DNA of 64,000 nucleotides from Flavobacterium flavigenum (GTDB taxonomy: Bacteria; Bacteroidota; Bacteroidia; Flavobacteriales; Flavobacteriaceae): the NCBI RefSeq assembly GCF_027111255.2, contig NZ_CP114285.2, positions 2,728,001-2,792,000 of the forward strand, given 5' to 3'. A program made the position numbers and the translations under genes. The notes beneath the pieces were generated by a model. That model was not told where the DNA came from. It worked only from the letters and a program-made list of their open reading frames with translations, and did not search any database. Within the stretch, counting starts at the first letter, position 1. Each line of letters opens with the position of its first letter. Shown in pieces: positions 15,640-25,158 of this stretch.

Positions 15640-15700
15640 GGGCGTTGCCTAACGGCCGGGCTATCCGCTGCAATCTTTTCCCTTATCTTACTAAGCCAGG
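15640..15700. repeat. Dispersed intergenic element, copy 1
   Basis: The minus strand carries AAAAGATTGCAGCGGATAGC (15660-15679), closely like AAAAGATACAGCGGACAGC at 36832-36850. The flank GGGCGTTGCCTAACGGCC is GC-rich for this genome. No coding potential was recognised. Confidence 0.55.
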
Positions 15701-15709
15701 AATTACATT

Positions 15710-15851
15710 CGTCACTTCGAGTGATTTTTAATAATGATGCGACAGCTTTATGATTAAAAATTGTATCGAGAAGCTTTTTAATACTAAGGTTCTCGATACA
15801 TTTTATTTAAAAAAACTATCGTCTTTTTTAAACAAAACACTCGAACTGACG
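15710..15851. repeat. Nested palindromic element, copy 1
   Basis: The ends CGTCACTTCGAGTG (15710-15723) and CACTCGAACTGACG (15838-15851) are inverted repeats with one mismatch. Inside, TGTATCGAGAA (15762-15772) pairs exactly with 15790-15800. A second copy lies at 36135-36275. The form resembles a small non-coding REP/MITE-like repeat. Confidence 0.7.
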
Positions 15852-15860
15852 AGTAATATA

Positions 15861-16217
15861 TTACTTTTCTTCTAAAGTTTTCATAACCTGCAAAATATTC
15901 TGCTGGCTGTTACCAATGTAAATTTTGCCATCAATGATAAAGACCGGACGGCTGATAAAAGTATAATGCTCCAGAATGTATTTTTTAAAATCAGCTTCAG
16001 TCAGTGATTTGTTTTTCAGATCCATTGACTTGTACAATTGTGCTTTTTTGCTGAATAACACTTCGTAGCTTCCAGAAAGCTGGTACATTTCTTCCAGTTC
16101 AGCTTCAGTAATCGGATTTTGCTTGATGTCATGAAAAACTAAATCATTATCTTTTGGCAGGCCTTTGATTATTTTACGGCATGTATCGCAAGAGGCTAAG
16201 TAGTATATTTTGTTCAT
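15861..16217 (-). CDS. ArsC/Spx-family thioredoxin-fold protein
   Basis: The 118-residue protein from the ATG at 16217 begins MNKIYYLASCDTCRKII, with a CxxC pair at the ArsC/Spx active site, and continues HDIKQNPITEAELEEM in the manner of the family. Members are arsenate-reductase-like oxidoreductases or Spx-type regulators. Without the arsenate-binding Arg set being clear, the role is not assigned. It stands alone on its strand. Confidence 0.88.
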   Translation of the reverse strand: MNKIYYLASCDTCRKIIKGLPKDNDLVFHDIKQNPITEAELEEMYQLSGSYEVLFSKKAQLYKSMDLKNKSLTEADFKKYILEHYTFISRPVFIIDGKIYIGNSQQNILQVMKTLEEK

Positions 16218-16293
16218 AATTTTTAGTTTATTTCGGTACAAAGAAAATTCATTGAAACTTAAAATTGTCTAATTTTATTAAAAAAATAAATTT

Positions 16294-16749
16294 ATGAATT
16301 CAGTTTTCGAAGTACAAAAAACAAGCAGGGAAATTCTTCTGAAAGTTTTAGACAATCACTCATTAGAACAATTAAATAAAATTCCGCAAGGTTTTAAAAA
16401 CAACCTTATTTGGAATATTGCGCACTGTATAGCTGCCCAACAAGCTTTAGTTTATAAATTATCAGGTTTGCCTTCAATAGTCTCTGATGAGTTTATTACT
16501 AAATATAGAAAAGACACCAAACCGGAAGGCGACGTTTCGCAAGCTGAAGTTGATGAAATCAGAAGATTGCTTTCAGACACCTTACATCAGGCTGAAAAAG
16601 ATTACGCAGATAAAATTTTCACAAACTATACTGAGTACACCACAAGTATGGGATTTACACTTCGAAATGTAGAAGATGCCCTCTCATTCAATAATTACCA
16701 TGAAGGCACGCACACAGGAATAATAATGAGTATCCGAAAGTTGGTTTAG
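16294..16749 (+). CDS. DinB-like four-helix metal-binding protein
   Basis: The 151-residue protein has the DinB/YfiT arrangement of metal-binding His residues: NIAHCIAAQQ near residue 50 and NNYHEGTHTG near 135. The family binds a divalent metal in a four-helix bundle, and some act as thiol transferases. The substrate is unknown. A terminator overlaps the end of the gene. Confidence 0.88.
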   Translation: MNSVFEVQKTSREILLKVLDNHSLEQLNKIPQGFKNNLIWNIAHCIAAQQALVYKLSGLPSIVSDEFITKYRKDTKPEGDVSQAEVDEIRRLLSDTLHQAEKDYADKIFTNYTEYTTSMGFTLRNVEDALSFNNYHEGTHTGIIMSIRKLV

Positions 16750-16766
16750 AAACTTTCGGATTTTTT
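16732..16766. terminator. Bidirectional terminator between the DinB gene and rlpA
   Basis: ATCCGAAAGTT (16732-16742) pairs with AACTTTCGGAT (16751-16761), followed by TTTTTA. The stem contains the last codons and stop of the DinB gene and serves the convergent rlpA gene as well. Confidence 0.8.
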
Positions 16767-17250
16767 ATTTTTCAATAGTTTCAATTGTCACATTCATGGC
16801 ACCTGCTCCTTTGTTTTTGGCAATCTCCATAAAAGCTCTTTTAGATAAATCTATTTCTCTGGTTTTAACAAATGGCCCTCTGTCTGTAATTTCAACAATT
16901 ACAAATTTGCCATTGGCTTCATTTGTAACTTTTACTTTTGTTCCGAAAGGTAATTTTTTGTGGGCGGCAGTATATTTATTATTATTGAACCGTGCTCCGC
17001 TTGCTGTTCTTTTTCCGTTAAAACGATCATGGTAATAAGAAGCATGAGCTGATTTTTTGTAAACCTTCAATTTCAGGCCTTCAACGCTAAAAACAGAATC
17101 GTTTAAAGGCACCATTTTTAGTTTATCTGTTTTTAAAGTATCCTGAGAAACCTTGGTTTCAACCGGTTTACTCTGACTCATAACGTAGGTAAAGCAACTT
17201 AATAAAGTCACCGAAAGGAGAGAGAGCAAAATATTTTTTTTATTCCTCAT
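16765..17250 (-). CDS. rlpA: RlpA-like septal ring lytic transglycosylase
   Basis: The 161-residue protein has an N-terminal signal sequence (MRNKKNILLSLLSVTLLSCFTYV), which could also be read as SPII with Cys near 19. The double-psi beta-barrel spans KSAHASYYHDRFNGKRTASG to ITDRGPFVKTREIDLSK at the C-terminus. RlpA cleaves peptidoglycan strands lacking stem peptides and acts at the septum in other bacteria. It has no SPOR domain, so it is a minimal form. Confidence 0.9.
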   Translation of the reverse strand: MRNKKNILLSLLSVTLLSCFTYVMSQSKPVETKVSQDTLKTDKLKMVPLNDSVFSVEGLKLKVYKKSAHASYYHDRFNGKRTASGARFNNNKYTAAHKKLPFGTKVKVTNEANGKFVIVEITDRGPFVKTREIDLSKRAFMEIAKNKGAGAMNVTIETIEK

Positions 17251-17307
17251 AATTTATTTTTTTTCAGACTTGGGGGGACTTATACAAATAATATGCCGAG
17301 ATAAAAA

Positions 17308-17327
17308 AAGCCCTGTAGGAAGGGCTT
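17308..17327 (-). terminator. Terminator of the four-TM protein gene
   Basis: AAGCCCT (17308-17314) and AGGGCTT (17321-17327) form a stem; on the minus strand a run of seven T follows. Confidence 0.85.
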
Positions 17328-17339
17328 ATTTTGGTATTT

Positions 17340-17762
17340 TTAGAACCATAAGTTCCATGGAATTCTGCTTAAAATAAGCACCAAACCAATTCCGTAAAAT
17401 ATGGCAAATGTTTTAAATTTTGCTTCGCTGTTAATTAGTTTTTTATGTTTTGACCATCCTATTGTGATTAGGGCAATCGCAATTAAGTTGATTAATGGGT
17501 GCTCTAATGAAGTTAATCGAAGTGCAGCGTTAGACATTTGACCAAAAGCATCTTTTCCTAACGGAGATACAAAATAAAGAATCAAACCAATTAACAATTG
17601 TGTATGTGTTCCTATTAAAGCGAACAGGGCAATTTTTCGGTCTTTGGCTGTAAAATCTTTTTTTGAAGTGAATCCGAGAATGGCGTTTACAACTGCAATT
17701 AATAAAAGTAGTAATGCCAAATAAGCCCAACCGGAGTGGAGTTTTTGAATAAAAGGGTACAT
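17340..17762 (-). CDS. Four-transmembrane-helix protein, possibly cytochrome b-like
   Basis: The 140-residue protein has four hydrophobic helices at about 12-32, 45-67, 88-105 and 119-138. His residues lie in or next to helices (LHSGWAYL, GTHTQLLIG, LEHPLIN), so haem binding is possible but unproved. It stands between two hairpin terminators as a single gene. No family was firmly recognised. Confidence 0.8.
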   Translation of the reverse strand: MYPFIQKLHSGWAYLALLLLLIAVVNAILGFTSKKDFTAKDRKIALFALIGTHTQLLIGLILYFVSPLGKDAFGQMSNAALRLTSLEHPLINLIAIALITIGWSKHKKLINSEAKFKTFAIFYGIGLVLILSRIPWNLWF

Positions 17763-17810
17763 AGATTAATATTTTGTTTAAAACAAATATAACAAAAAAG
17801 GTGAAAAAAA

Positions 17811-17840
17811 AACGGCATTAAACTAAAAGTCAATGCCGTT
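17811..17840 (-). terminator. Terminator of the Oar-like receptor gene
   Basis: AACGGCATT (17811-17819) pairs with AATGCCGTT (17832-17840). On the minus strand a run of T follows. Confidence 0.85.
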
Positions 17841-17874
17841 TTTGATATTTATTTTGATTCTTATTTAGCAGATA

Positions 17875-20800
17875 TTAGTTACCAAATGTATATCTAAGTG
17901 TAAATTGTGCTTGCCAAACATCAAAAGTAGAACTATTTTTTTGGAAAGTGTCTTTAATTAGAGTTTTAGTTCCATTTGCATCTGTTTGTGTTGCTAATTG
18001 ATAAACAGGAATATTACCCGCAGCAGTCGAACTATAAGCTAATACATTTGCATTTGTTGCTCTCTGAGTTACCCCCCAGTCCTTATTTAACATATTTGTA
18101 AAATTTAAGATATCGGCTCTAACTTGGAAAGCATTCTTTTTTCCTGCTATTTTAATATAAATATCTTGTGTAACAGACAAATCTAATCTATGTAACATTG
18201 GCAAAATAGCACCATTTCTTTCAGCATATTTACCTCTTCTGTCACGAAGATATTTGTCCTGATTAATATAAGCATCAAATGCTTCTTGTTGTTGAGCTTC
18301 ACTATATTTGGTTACAACATTTACCCCATTTACAACATTAGTTACTGATAATTCTGCAAATCTTAATTCACTAGCACTATTAGGAACATAAATCAAGTCA
18401 TTCCCATTAATTCTGTCTCCATTCATATCTCCTCCATAAGCGTAAGTAAATGGACTAGCCTGTTCTCCAATATAACCTAAGTTGATAGAAGTAGCTCCTC
18501 CTAATCCTTTACCATACTCAATTTTGTAGCCTATAACCCCAACTAATCTATGCGGAGTGTTGTTATTTGATGCAGATACTGCTAAATCATTATTACCGTT
18601 AACAGATCTTGCACCTGTCCATGAACCAGACGCAACTGATCCTGGAGAAATTAAATCTGTTGCTCTTGAATGAGTATAAGCAAAAGATCCCCAAAGACCT
18701 CTTTGATAAGGATACTCTAGCTTGAAAGTTGTAGAGTAAAAGAATCCTTCGTCAGAATTAGTTAATACAATCCCGTTTGAAACGTTATCATTTACTCTTA
18801 CACCAGCATCATTACGCGAGTATCTTGGTCTATTATCTGGTCCTGCAAATGTACCTACAGGTGCATCGAAGTTTGCATTATAATATTGAATTGCATTGAT
18901 ATTTTTTTGCAAAATCCCTTCAACCGTTCCAACAAATCCAAAAGGAAGTTTTTGATCAACTGCCATAGTAGTTTTCCAAACCTGAGGAGACTTGAATTTT
19001 TTATCATTAAAAGATAAATCATAAGAAGATGGAGCTGTTGGTGTAGCCGGAGTAAAATACTGTGCTGGTGTTGGTGTAAAACCATATCCTCCAGCAGCTA
19101 AAGCAGCACCACTTACGTCAACAAATCCTGTAAGTACTCCATTGTTTCCAATTTGATTTGATATATATACCCCTGGAGATCTACCAGTAAAAATACCTGA
19201 TCCTCCACGAAGTATTGTCGAAGCATTTCCGTTCAAATCCAAATTGAAACCAACTCTAGGCTCGAATAAATAAGCAGGATCCGGCATATCAGCGGTATTG
19301 AATTTTTCTCCATTTGCAAAAGTCATAGCCGTAACAACTGGGTTCTCTAATGCTGTATCTGCATACCAAACTCTGGTAGCTCTTAATCCTACAGTTAATT
19401 TAAATCTGTCACTCAATCTCATCTCATCCTGAGCATATATATCCAATTTATTCGATTTCATAACCTGCATTGGTTCTTCAGCACCTGGTAAAGCAGAATA
19501 TCTATATTGAAAGCGGGCAGGAGAAGTTGTTGTTGCTGAAGAAGGAGCACCTCCATTTGCAACAGACTCATTAGCTGCAGCATAAAAATCAGTTAAAGAA
19601 TTGAATATATAAACACCGTTTGATCCTGAGAAAAACAAATTGCTTGACTTGAAATATTCAAAGTTTGCACCAAACACCAAAGAATGTTTTCCGATAGTTT
19701 TGGTTAAATTATCTGTAAAGTGTAAAGTTGAATAGGTAAGTTTATTTCCTTGTGTAAAAGGATCTAATCCAACAGAAATGTATGTAGCCGTTCCTTGTTT
19801 TATATCTATAGTAGGAAACAAACCTCCTCCTTGCAAACCTCTGTCTTCAATTTGTTTATCGTAACCAGCGATAAAGTTATTATGCCAGGAATTACTTAAT
19901 TTACTGTTTAACTCTAAAACAATAGATCTTGTATTATCCAAAATAGTATAACCACTATTTTGAAAAGACATTGCAAGTGCACTTGTTCTTCTATTACCAA
20001 ATCCTAATGAATTTGAATTTGAAGTTAACTCATCAGATGAAGAATCATGAAATACATAACGAGCACTAAGTTTGTGGTTATCATTAATATTCCAGTCAAT
20101 TCTGGCTAAGAATTTTTTTGAAATTTTCTCTGCATTATAATTTTCCCAAGGACCAGTTTCGTAACCAAATTTTTCTTTCATAAAGTTAGAAAGAGTCTGC
20201 ATTTCAGTATAAGTTGGGGCAGAAACCTGTCCGCTAGAATTTGGAGAACCTGTAGATGTCCAGGTCGTTGCCGGACTGATATTTTCAAGAGTTTCAAAAT
20301 TACCAAAAAAGAATAATTTATCTTTTATAATAGGAGCGCCAATACGTGCTCCCCATATTTTCTCATCAAATTTCCCCGGCTTAATTGTTACATCTCCTGC
20401 ATGAGTACCAATAAATTCTTTTTTATTACTTCTAAAAGAGTGATAAACAGAACCTTCAATCTCATTGGTTCCACTTCTTGTTACAGCATTAATTCCAGAA
20501 CCTAAAAATCCTGATTGACGCACGTCATAAGGAGCAATGTTCACTTGCAATTGTTCAATAGCATCTAATGAAATTGCTGTCGAACCAGTTCTACCACCAG
20601 CTTGTGAATCACTTCCCAAACCAAATCCATTATTAAAAACAGAACCGTCAATTGTAAAATTGTTTAATCTTGAATCCTGTCCTCCAAAAGTACCATTAGC
20701 TCCTGCATTCGCATTGTACTTTGTAATGGTATTAATTGATCGAGCCCCTAAAACAGGAACAGCTGCTATCTCTCTATTTGTAAACTGCTGAGAAGCACCC

Positions 20801-21189
20801 GTACGACCTTTATTAAAATTTCCTTTTGACTTTGTACTAACAATAACTTCCTGTAATGCGTTTGATTCTTCATCAATGACAACATTTACAGTTAAATTAC
20901 TACCTAAAGCAGCATTAATTTCAGTGATTTCTGTTGTTTTATAACCAATATAACTTACTTTAACAGTGTATGGACCACCCGGTCTTAAACCCTGCGCAGA
21001 ATATCCTCCGTCAAAATCAGTTGTAGAAAAATACTTAGTTCCAGTTGGTTTGTGAACAATCTCCACTGTTGCTCCTGGAAGAGCTTCTCCCTTGTTTGAT
21101 CTAACTTTTCCTGACATTGCTGATCCAGTTACCTGAGCTTGGCCAAGAGCCGTTAGAAAAATAGTCAAAATAAAAATAATTCTTTTCAT
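17875..21189 (-). CDS. Oar-like TonB-dependent outer-membrane receptor
   Basis: The protein has 1104 residues from the ATG at 21189. A signal peptide (MKRIIFILTIFLTALGQAQ) precedes a carboxypeptidase-regulatory-like domain (SGKVRSNKGEALPGATVEI), a plug region (about 120-240) and a large beta-barrel ending in RYTFGN, with a terminal aromatic pattern. The pattern TGSTAISLDAIEQLQVNIAPYD is typical of Oar proteins. Unlike SusC it has no SusD partner, and its substrate is unknown. Upstream start choices (33 nt earlier) overlap the promoter and are rejected. It is a single gene with its own terminator. Confidence 0.93.
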   Translation of the reverse strand: MKRIIFILTIFLTALGQAQVTGSAMSGKVRSNKGEALPGATVEIVHKPTGTKYFSTTDFDGGYSAQGLRPGGPYTVKVSYIGYKTTEITEINAALGSNLTVNVVIDEESNALQEVIVSTKSKGNFNKGRTGASQQFTNREIAAVPVLGARSINTITKYNANAGANGTFGGQDSRLNNFTIDGSVFNNGFGLGSDSQAGGRTGSTAISLDAIEQLQVNIAPYDVRQSGFLGSGINAVTRSGTNEIEGSVYHSFRSNKKEFIGTHAGDVTIKPGKFDEKIWGARIGAPIIKDKLFFFGNFETLENISPATTWTSTGSPNSSGQVSAPTYTEMQTLSNFMKEKFGYETGPWENYNAEKISKKFLARIDWNINDNHKLSARYVFHDSSSDELTSNSNSLGFGNRRTSALAMSFQNSGYTILDNTRSIVLELNSKLSNSWHNNFIAGYDKQIEDRGLQGGGLFPTIDIKQGTATYISVGLDPFTQGNKLTYSTLHFTDNLTKTIGKHSLVFGANFEYFKSSNLFFSGSNGVYIFNSLTDFYAAANESVANGGAPSSATTTSPARFQYRYSALPGAEEPMQVMKSNKLDIYAQDEMRLSDRFKLTVGLRATRVWYADTALENPVVTAMTFANGEKFNTADMPDPAYLFEPRVGFNLDLNGNASTILRGGSGIFTGRSPGVYISNQIGNNGVLTGFVDVSGAALAAGGYGFTPTPAQYFTPATPTAPSSYDLSFNDKKFKSPQVWKTTMAVDQKLPFGFVGTVEGILQKNINAIQYYNANFDAPVGTFAGPDNRPRYSRNDAGVRVNDNVSNGIVLTNSDEGFFYSTTFKLEYPYQRGLWGSFAYTHSRATDLISPGSVASGSWTGARSVNGNNDLAVSASNNNTPHRLVGVIGYKIEYGKGLGGATSINLGYIGEQASPFTYAYGGDMNGDRINGNDLIYVPNSASELRFAELSVTNVVNGVNVVTKYSEAQQQEAFDAYINQDKYLRDRRGKYAERNGAILPMLHRLDLSVTQDIYIKIAGKKNAFQVRADILNFTNMLNKDWGVTQRATNANVLAYSSTAAGNIPVYQLATQTDANGTKTLIKDTFQKNSSTFDVWQAQFTLRYTFGN

Positions 21190-21219
21190 TTTTGCGTTTG
21201 TTTCGTTATTTGTTTTTGG

Positions 21220-21227
21220 CAAAATTA
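21220..21227 (-). promoter_or_regulatory. Probable -7 element of the Oar-like gene
   Basis: TAATTTTG on the minus strand matches TAnnTTTG about 30 bp before the ATG at 21189. The -33 box is unclear. The rest of 21228-21452 is AT-rich, with nothing else recognised. Confidence 0.45.
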
Positions 21228-21452
21228 TAACAAATTAATCAGATAATGTTATCAAAAAGTTAAGAATAACAAGTTTTATGCATTGCATTGAACATTAAAA
21301 CGATTTTATCTTTAAATGATAAATAAAATACAATATTTCCATTTAATGCTTAATTTTTTTATTAAAAGAATAATAATACTTAATAATGAATTTGCATAAC
21401 CATGTAAAAACCAGTATGTTTTGTAAGAATTGTTAAAATTACTTAACAAAAA

Positions 21453-21480
21453 AACGCCTTAATTAAAAAATTAAGACGTT
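21453..21480 (-). terminator. Terminator of pgi
   Basis: AACGCCTTAATT (21453-21464) and AATTAAGACGTT (21469-21480) form a stem with one mismatch; the minus strand continues with TTTTTTT. Confidence 0.8.
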
Positions 21481-21504
21481 TATATTTTAAAACAGATGAT
21501 AAGA

Positions 21505-23148
21505 TTATTTTTTGTTTAAAAAATGATTAAGTAAAAATGAAGTCGAACTATCATGCGTTTTTACCGCCTTAGAATTGATTTCTTCTAAAATAGAATTGGC
21601 CAGCTGTTTTCCTAATTCAACTCCCCATTGGTCAAAACTAAAGATATTCCAAATTACGCCCTGAACAAAAATCTTATGTTCGTATAAAGCAATCAAAGAG
21701 CCTAAACTTTTAGGTGTCAGTTTTTCAATTAGAATTGTATTGGTCGGTTTGTTACCTGTAAATACTTTAAATGGCAATAAGTAAGCTGCTTTTTCTGCAG
21801 AAAGCCCTTGTTTGTCAAACTCAGCCTGAACCTGTGCAGCTGTTTTTCCGTTTAGCAAAGCTTCTGTTTGTGCAAAAAAGTTAGACATCAATTTGTCATG
21901 ATGGTCATCGTTACCGTATAATGGTTTTATGAATCCGATGAAATCTGTCGGAATCAGTTTTGTTCCCTGATGGATTAGTTGGAAAAAGGCGTGCTGCGAA
22001 TTGGTTCCCGGCTCTCCCCAGATAATAGTTCCGGTTTGATAATTAACCGGTTTTCCGTCACGGCCAACACTTTTCCCATTGCTTTCCATGGTTGCCTGCT
22101 GCAGATAGGGTGCTAATTTTTGCAAATATTGCGTGTACGGAATCAAAGCTTCACTTTCTGCACCATAAAAATTATTGTACCAAACGCTCAATAAAGCTAA
22201 AATTACCGGAATATTTTGATCAAATTCAGCAGACTTGAAATGTTCATCCATTTCGTTGGCACCTTTGAGTAAATCATTGTAATTATCAAAGCCAATTGCT
22301 AAAGCAATGCTCAAACCAACCGCACTCCATAAGGAGAATCTTCCTCCAACCCAGTCCCACATCGGGAAAATATTATCAGGATTAATTCCGAATTCGGTTA
22401 CTTTTTGAATATTGGTTGAAACTGCCACAAAATGTTTCGCGATATCTTCCTGAGAGGCGGACTTTAAAAACCACTCTTTTATAGTTTCGGAGTTTGATAA
22501 AGTTTCCTGAGTGGTAAAAGTTTTAGAAACAATCAAAAATAATGTAGTTTCAGGATTTAATTTTTTGATTACTTCATTTACGTGATCACCATCAACATTT
22601 GAAACAAAATGTACATTTAAGTGATTTTTGTAAAATTGAAGGGCTTCAACCGCCATTGCAGGACCTAGGTCAGAACCTCCAATTCCTATGTTTACGATAT
22701 CAGTAAAAGCTTTTCCAGTAAAACCTTTTCTTTGTCCCGAAATTACTTCGTTTGTAAAGTTTTTAATTTTATTTTTTACTTCGTAAACTTCCGGAATTAC
22801 ATTTTCTCCGTCCACTTTTATAACGGCATATTCCGGCGCACGTAAAGCTGTATGCAAAACCGCTCTGTTTTCTGTCTGATTGATGATTTCTCCTCCGAAA
22901 TAATCAGCAATTGCACTTTTTAATCCAATTGAATTTGCCAATTTTAACAAAAGCAAAATAGTTTCTTCACTAATATTGTTTTTAGAATAATCTACTAAAA
23001 AGTCATTCCATTGCAAGCTGAATTTCTCTGCACGTGCACTATCTTTTTGAAATAATTCCTGTATTGTAGTCTGCTGGATTGCGTTAAAGTGGTTTTGAAG
23101 ATTTTTCCACGCATCAGTTCCTGTTGGATTTGTTGTATTTAAAGCCAT
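21505..23148 (-). CDS. pgi: Glucose-6-phosphate isomerase
   Basis: The 547-residue protein has both PGI signatures: [16 protein letters not shown] and [13 protein letters not shown], and the sugar-phosphate site [10 protein letters not shown]. It interconverts glucose 6-phosphate and fructose 6-phosphate in glycolysis and gluconeogenesis. Length is normal for the large-type PGI. It has its own promoter-like element and terminator. Confidence 0.98.
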   Translation of the reverse strand: MALNTTNPTGTDAWKNLQNHFNAIQQTTIQELFQKDSARAEKFSLQWNDFLVDYSKNNISEETILLLLKLANSIGLKSAIADYFGGEIINQTENRAVLHTALRAPEYAVIKVDGENVIPEVYEVKNKIKNFTNEVISGQRKGFTGKAFTDIVNIGIGGSDLGPAMAVEALQFYKNHLNVHFVSNVDGDHVNEVIKKLNPETTLFLIVSKTFTTQETLSNSETIKEWFLKSASQEDIAKHFVAVSTNIQKVTEFGINPDNIFPMWDWVGGRFSLWSAVGLSIALAIGFDNYNDLLKGANEMDEHFKSAEFDQNIPVILALLSVWYNNFYGAESEALIPYTQYLQKLAPYLQQATMESNGKSVGRDGKPVNYQTGTIIWGEPGTNSQHAFFQLIHQGTKLIPTDFIGFIKPLYGNDDHHDKLMSNFFAQTEALLNGKTAAQVQAEFDKQGLSAEKAAYLLPFKVFTGNKPTNTILIEKLTPKSLGSLIALYEHKIFVQGVIWNIFSFDQWGVELGKQLANSILEEINSKAVKTHDSSTSFLLNHFLNKK

Positions 23149-23180
23149 TTTTTAATAAGATTGTAGTTTTTTTAGAAACA

Positions 23181-23188
23181 CAAAAATA
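23181..23188 (-). promoter_or_regulatory. Probable -7 element of pgi
   Basis: TATTTTTG on the minus strand fits TAnnTTTG, 33 bp upstream of the pgi ATG. No clear -33 TTG. Confidence 0.45.
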
Positions 23189-23268
23189 CTGAAATTAGCT
23201 TTTAATACTTGTTTGCAGGGCAATTAGTTACGAAAACGTTTTATAATGGATTTATAATTTCGAAAAAA

Positions 23269-23889
23269 TCACCAAATCTTCCACCACGGCTTTTTATTAA
23301 TTTCAATGATCTTTTTATCCTTGTTGATCTCAATTCTTTTGGGTTCTTCAATTTTTATGGTTGCATCATCGAAAAACATTTCGCCCTGATCATTCATTCC
23401 AATAGACGATTTTGTTCTTTCTTTCCAGTTTTCTGTCTGCAATTCAGGAATTAAAGGAGCATTGATTTTGGAACTAAATTTTTGCCTGGCTTTTTCTGTT
23501 ATTTCTTCTTCGAGATTAGAAGTTGAGTTTTTAAAAAGCGAAAGTGAATTATCAGGAATATGAAGCAGAAAAACCTGTGTTTTATTTCCGATTTTCAAGA
23601 TATCCAAAACTTTAAAAAACGAAATTTCATCCAGAAGAAAATGCCCGATTTTCACAGAATCAGGATTAAATTTCGATAAATCTTTTGCATTGGCACTTGC
23701 AATTAAATATCTCAAATTCCCCGAAAGCCCTCCTCCCATAGAAGTCATATCGGTAAATCCTTTTTCTTTGATTATTTGGCCAACTTTATACTTTTCAATT
23801 AAGCTGTCAGTCAAATTCGTGTCTCTGTAGAATAGTTTTAAATCTGAAAAAGTCTCGTCAAGAGTTTCTTTAATGCGTTTGTTCTTCAT
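23269..23889 (-). CDS. Hypothetical protein
   Basis: The 206-residue protein has no signal peptide or membrane helix and was not assigned to a family. A central alpha/beta-like part (YLIASANAKDLSKF, FLLHIPDNSLSLF) is followed by a long charged tail ending KKPWWKIW. It follows the M23 peptidase gene by 9 bp on the same strand, so the two may be cotranscribed. Confidence 0.75.
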   Translation of the reverse strand: MKNKRIKETLDETFSDLKLFYRDTNLTDSLIEKYKVGQIIKEKGFTDMTSMGGGLSGNLRYLIASANAKDLSKFNPDSVKIGHFLLDEISFFKVLDILKIGNKTQVFLLHIPDNSLSLFKNSTSNLEEEITEKARQKFSSKINAPLIPELQTENWKERTKSSIGMNDQGEMFFDDATIKIEEPKRIEINKDKKIIEINKKPWWKIW

Positions 23890-23898
23890 ATTTCAAAA

Positions 23899-25158
23899 CT
23901 AAAGATTCCCAATACTATCCAATTCTCTTTTTAAAGGTTCCATTTGTTTTAAGAAACGTGTTTTATCATTTCCTGTTAAAGATTCTCCCGTTGGAAGGTT
24001 TAATCGAAGGGCATCTACCTGAATACCGTTTTTCCAGAAACGATAACAAACATGTGGCCCAGAAGCTAAACCTGTACTTCCAACAAGTCCGATAGTCTGT
24101 CCTTGTGTTACTCGCTGTCCGCGGCGTACCAGAATTTTAGACATGTGTAAGTATTGGGTCGAATAGGTTCCGTTGTGTTTTACCTTTACAAAGTTTCCGT
24201 TTCCGGCAGTATAGCCCGTTTGCTCTACCACTCCTGATGCGGTTGTAGAAATTGGAGTTCCTCTTGGAGCTGCATAGTCTGTTCCTTTATGGGCTTTCCA
24301 TCTGTGCTGTACCGGATGAAACCTGTTCATCGTAAATCTGGAAGTAATCCGGCTAAATTTAATAGGTGTTTTTAGGAAGAAGTTTTTCAGTGTTTTTCCT
24401 TCATCATCATAATATTCAATTTTTCCGGACAGCGTATCTTTTTCAAAAGGAAAAGCATAAACGATTTTTCCTTTGTATTCAAAAAAAGCAGCCTGTAAAT
24501 CTTCAACACCGTCGTAGGTTTTACCATTGATAAACCGTTCTGTAAAAATCAAACCGTAACGATCCCCTTTTTTAAGTTTAAAGAAATCAATCGACCAGGA
24601 AAATACTTTGGTAATGCGACCTGCAAGTGCCGCTTCTACACTATTGTTTCCCAAAGTTTCAGATAAGGAGCTTTTTAAAACCCCGCCAATTATTTTACGT
24701 TTAAACGTAACCGGTTTTACTTTTTTATAAGCATTTGCAACCGTATCCCTAAAATCAATAACATAATAAGTAAGGGCATCCGGCTGATAAATAAAAAATT
24801 GCAGTTTATTGGTTTTATTTTTTGAACGAAGAATAGTGTAAGGCTTATTATAACGAATGGACCTTACATTAAAAGAATCTTTAACCTGTTCAACTATATT
24901 ATAAACCTGTTTTGAGCCAATATTTTGACGCTGAATGATGGATCCAAAAGAATCACCCTTTTTTACAGTATCGTGAACCACATTAAAATCATTGTAATTA
25001 AAGCCAAATTCTACCTTTTTAGTTTTTGGTTTAGTAATTTTAGTTGCAACTTTTTCTTCTTTTTTATTACAAGAAATTATTGAAAATAAGAGTATTATAA
25101 TTACGAATGCTTTTTTCAAACTTTTATTTTTTTCTGGAAAACTAAGCCGTCGGCTCAT
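23899..25158 (-). CDS. M23-family lipoprotein peptidase with altered zinc ligand
   Basis: The start at 25158 gives 419 residues and a lipoprotein signal (LKKAFVIIILLFSIISC); it overlaps the TDO stop by 17 bp. Residues about 60-260 form an extended N-terminal domain with a LysM-like part. The C-terminal LytM domain has HKGTDYAAPRGT (His and Asp zinc ligands), QYLHMS (catalytic His) and SGPHVCYRFW. In the last motif the second His of the usual HxH is Cys, so one zinc ligand is changed; Cys might still bind zinc. M23 enzymes cut peptidoglycan cross-links, and inactive forms activate amidases. Longer frames starting at 25254 run deep into TDO and are rejected. Confidence 0.88.
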   Translation of the reverse strand: MSRRLSFPEKNKSLKKAFVIIILLFSIISCNKKEEKVATKITKPKTKKVEFGFNYNDFNVVHDTVKKGDSFGSIIQRQNIGSKQVYNIVEQVKDSFNVRSIRYNKPYTILRSKNKTNKLQFFIYQPDALTYYVIDFRDTVANAYKKVKPVTFKRKIIGGVLKSSLSETLGNNSVEAALAGRITKVFSWSIDFFKLKKGDRYGLIFTERFINGKTYDGVEDLQAAFFEYKGKIVYAFPFEKDTLSGKIEYYDDEGKTLKNFFLKTPIKFSRITSRFTMNRFHPVQHRWKAHKGTDYAAPRGTPISTTASGVVEQTGYTAGNGNFVKVKHNGTYSTQYLHMSKILVRRGQRVTQGQTIGLVGSTGLASGPHVCYRFWKNGIQVDALRLNLPTGESLTGNDKTRFLKQMEPLKRELDSIGNL

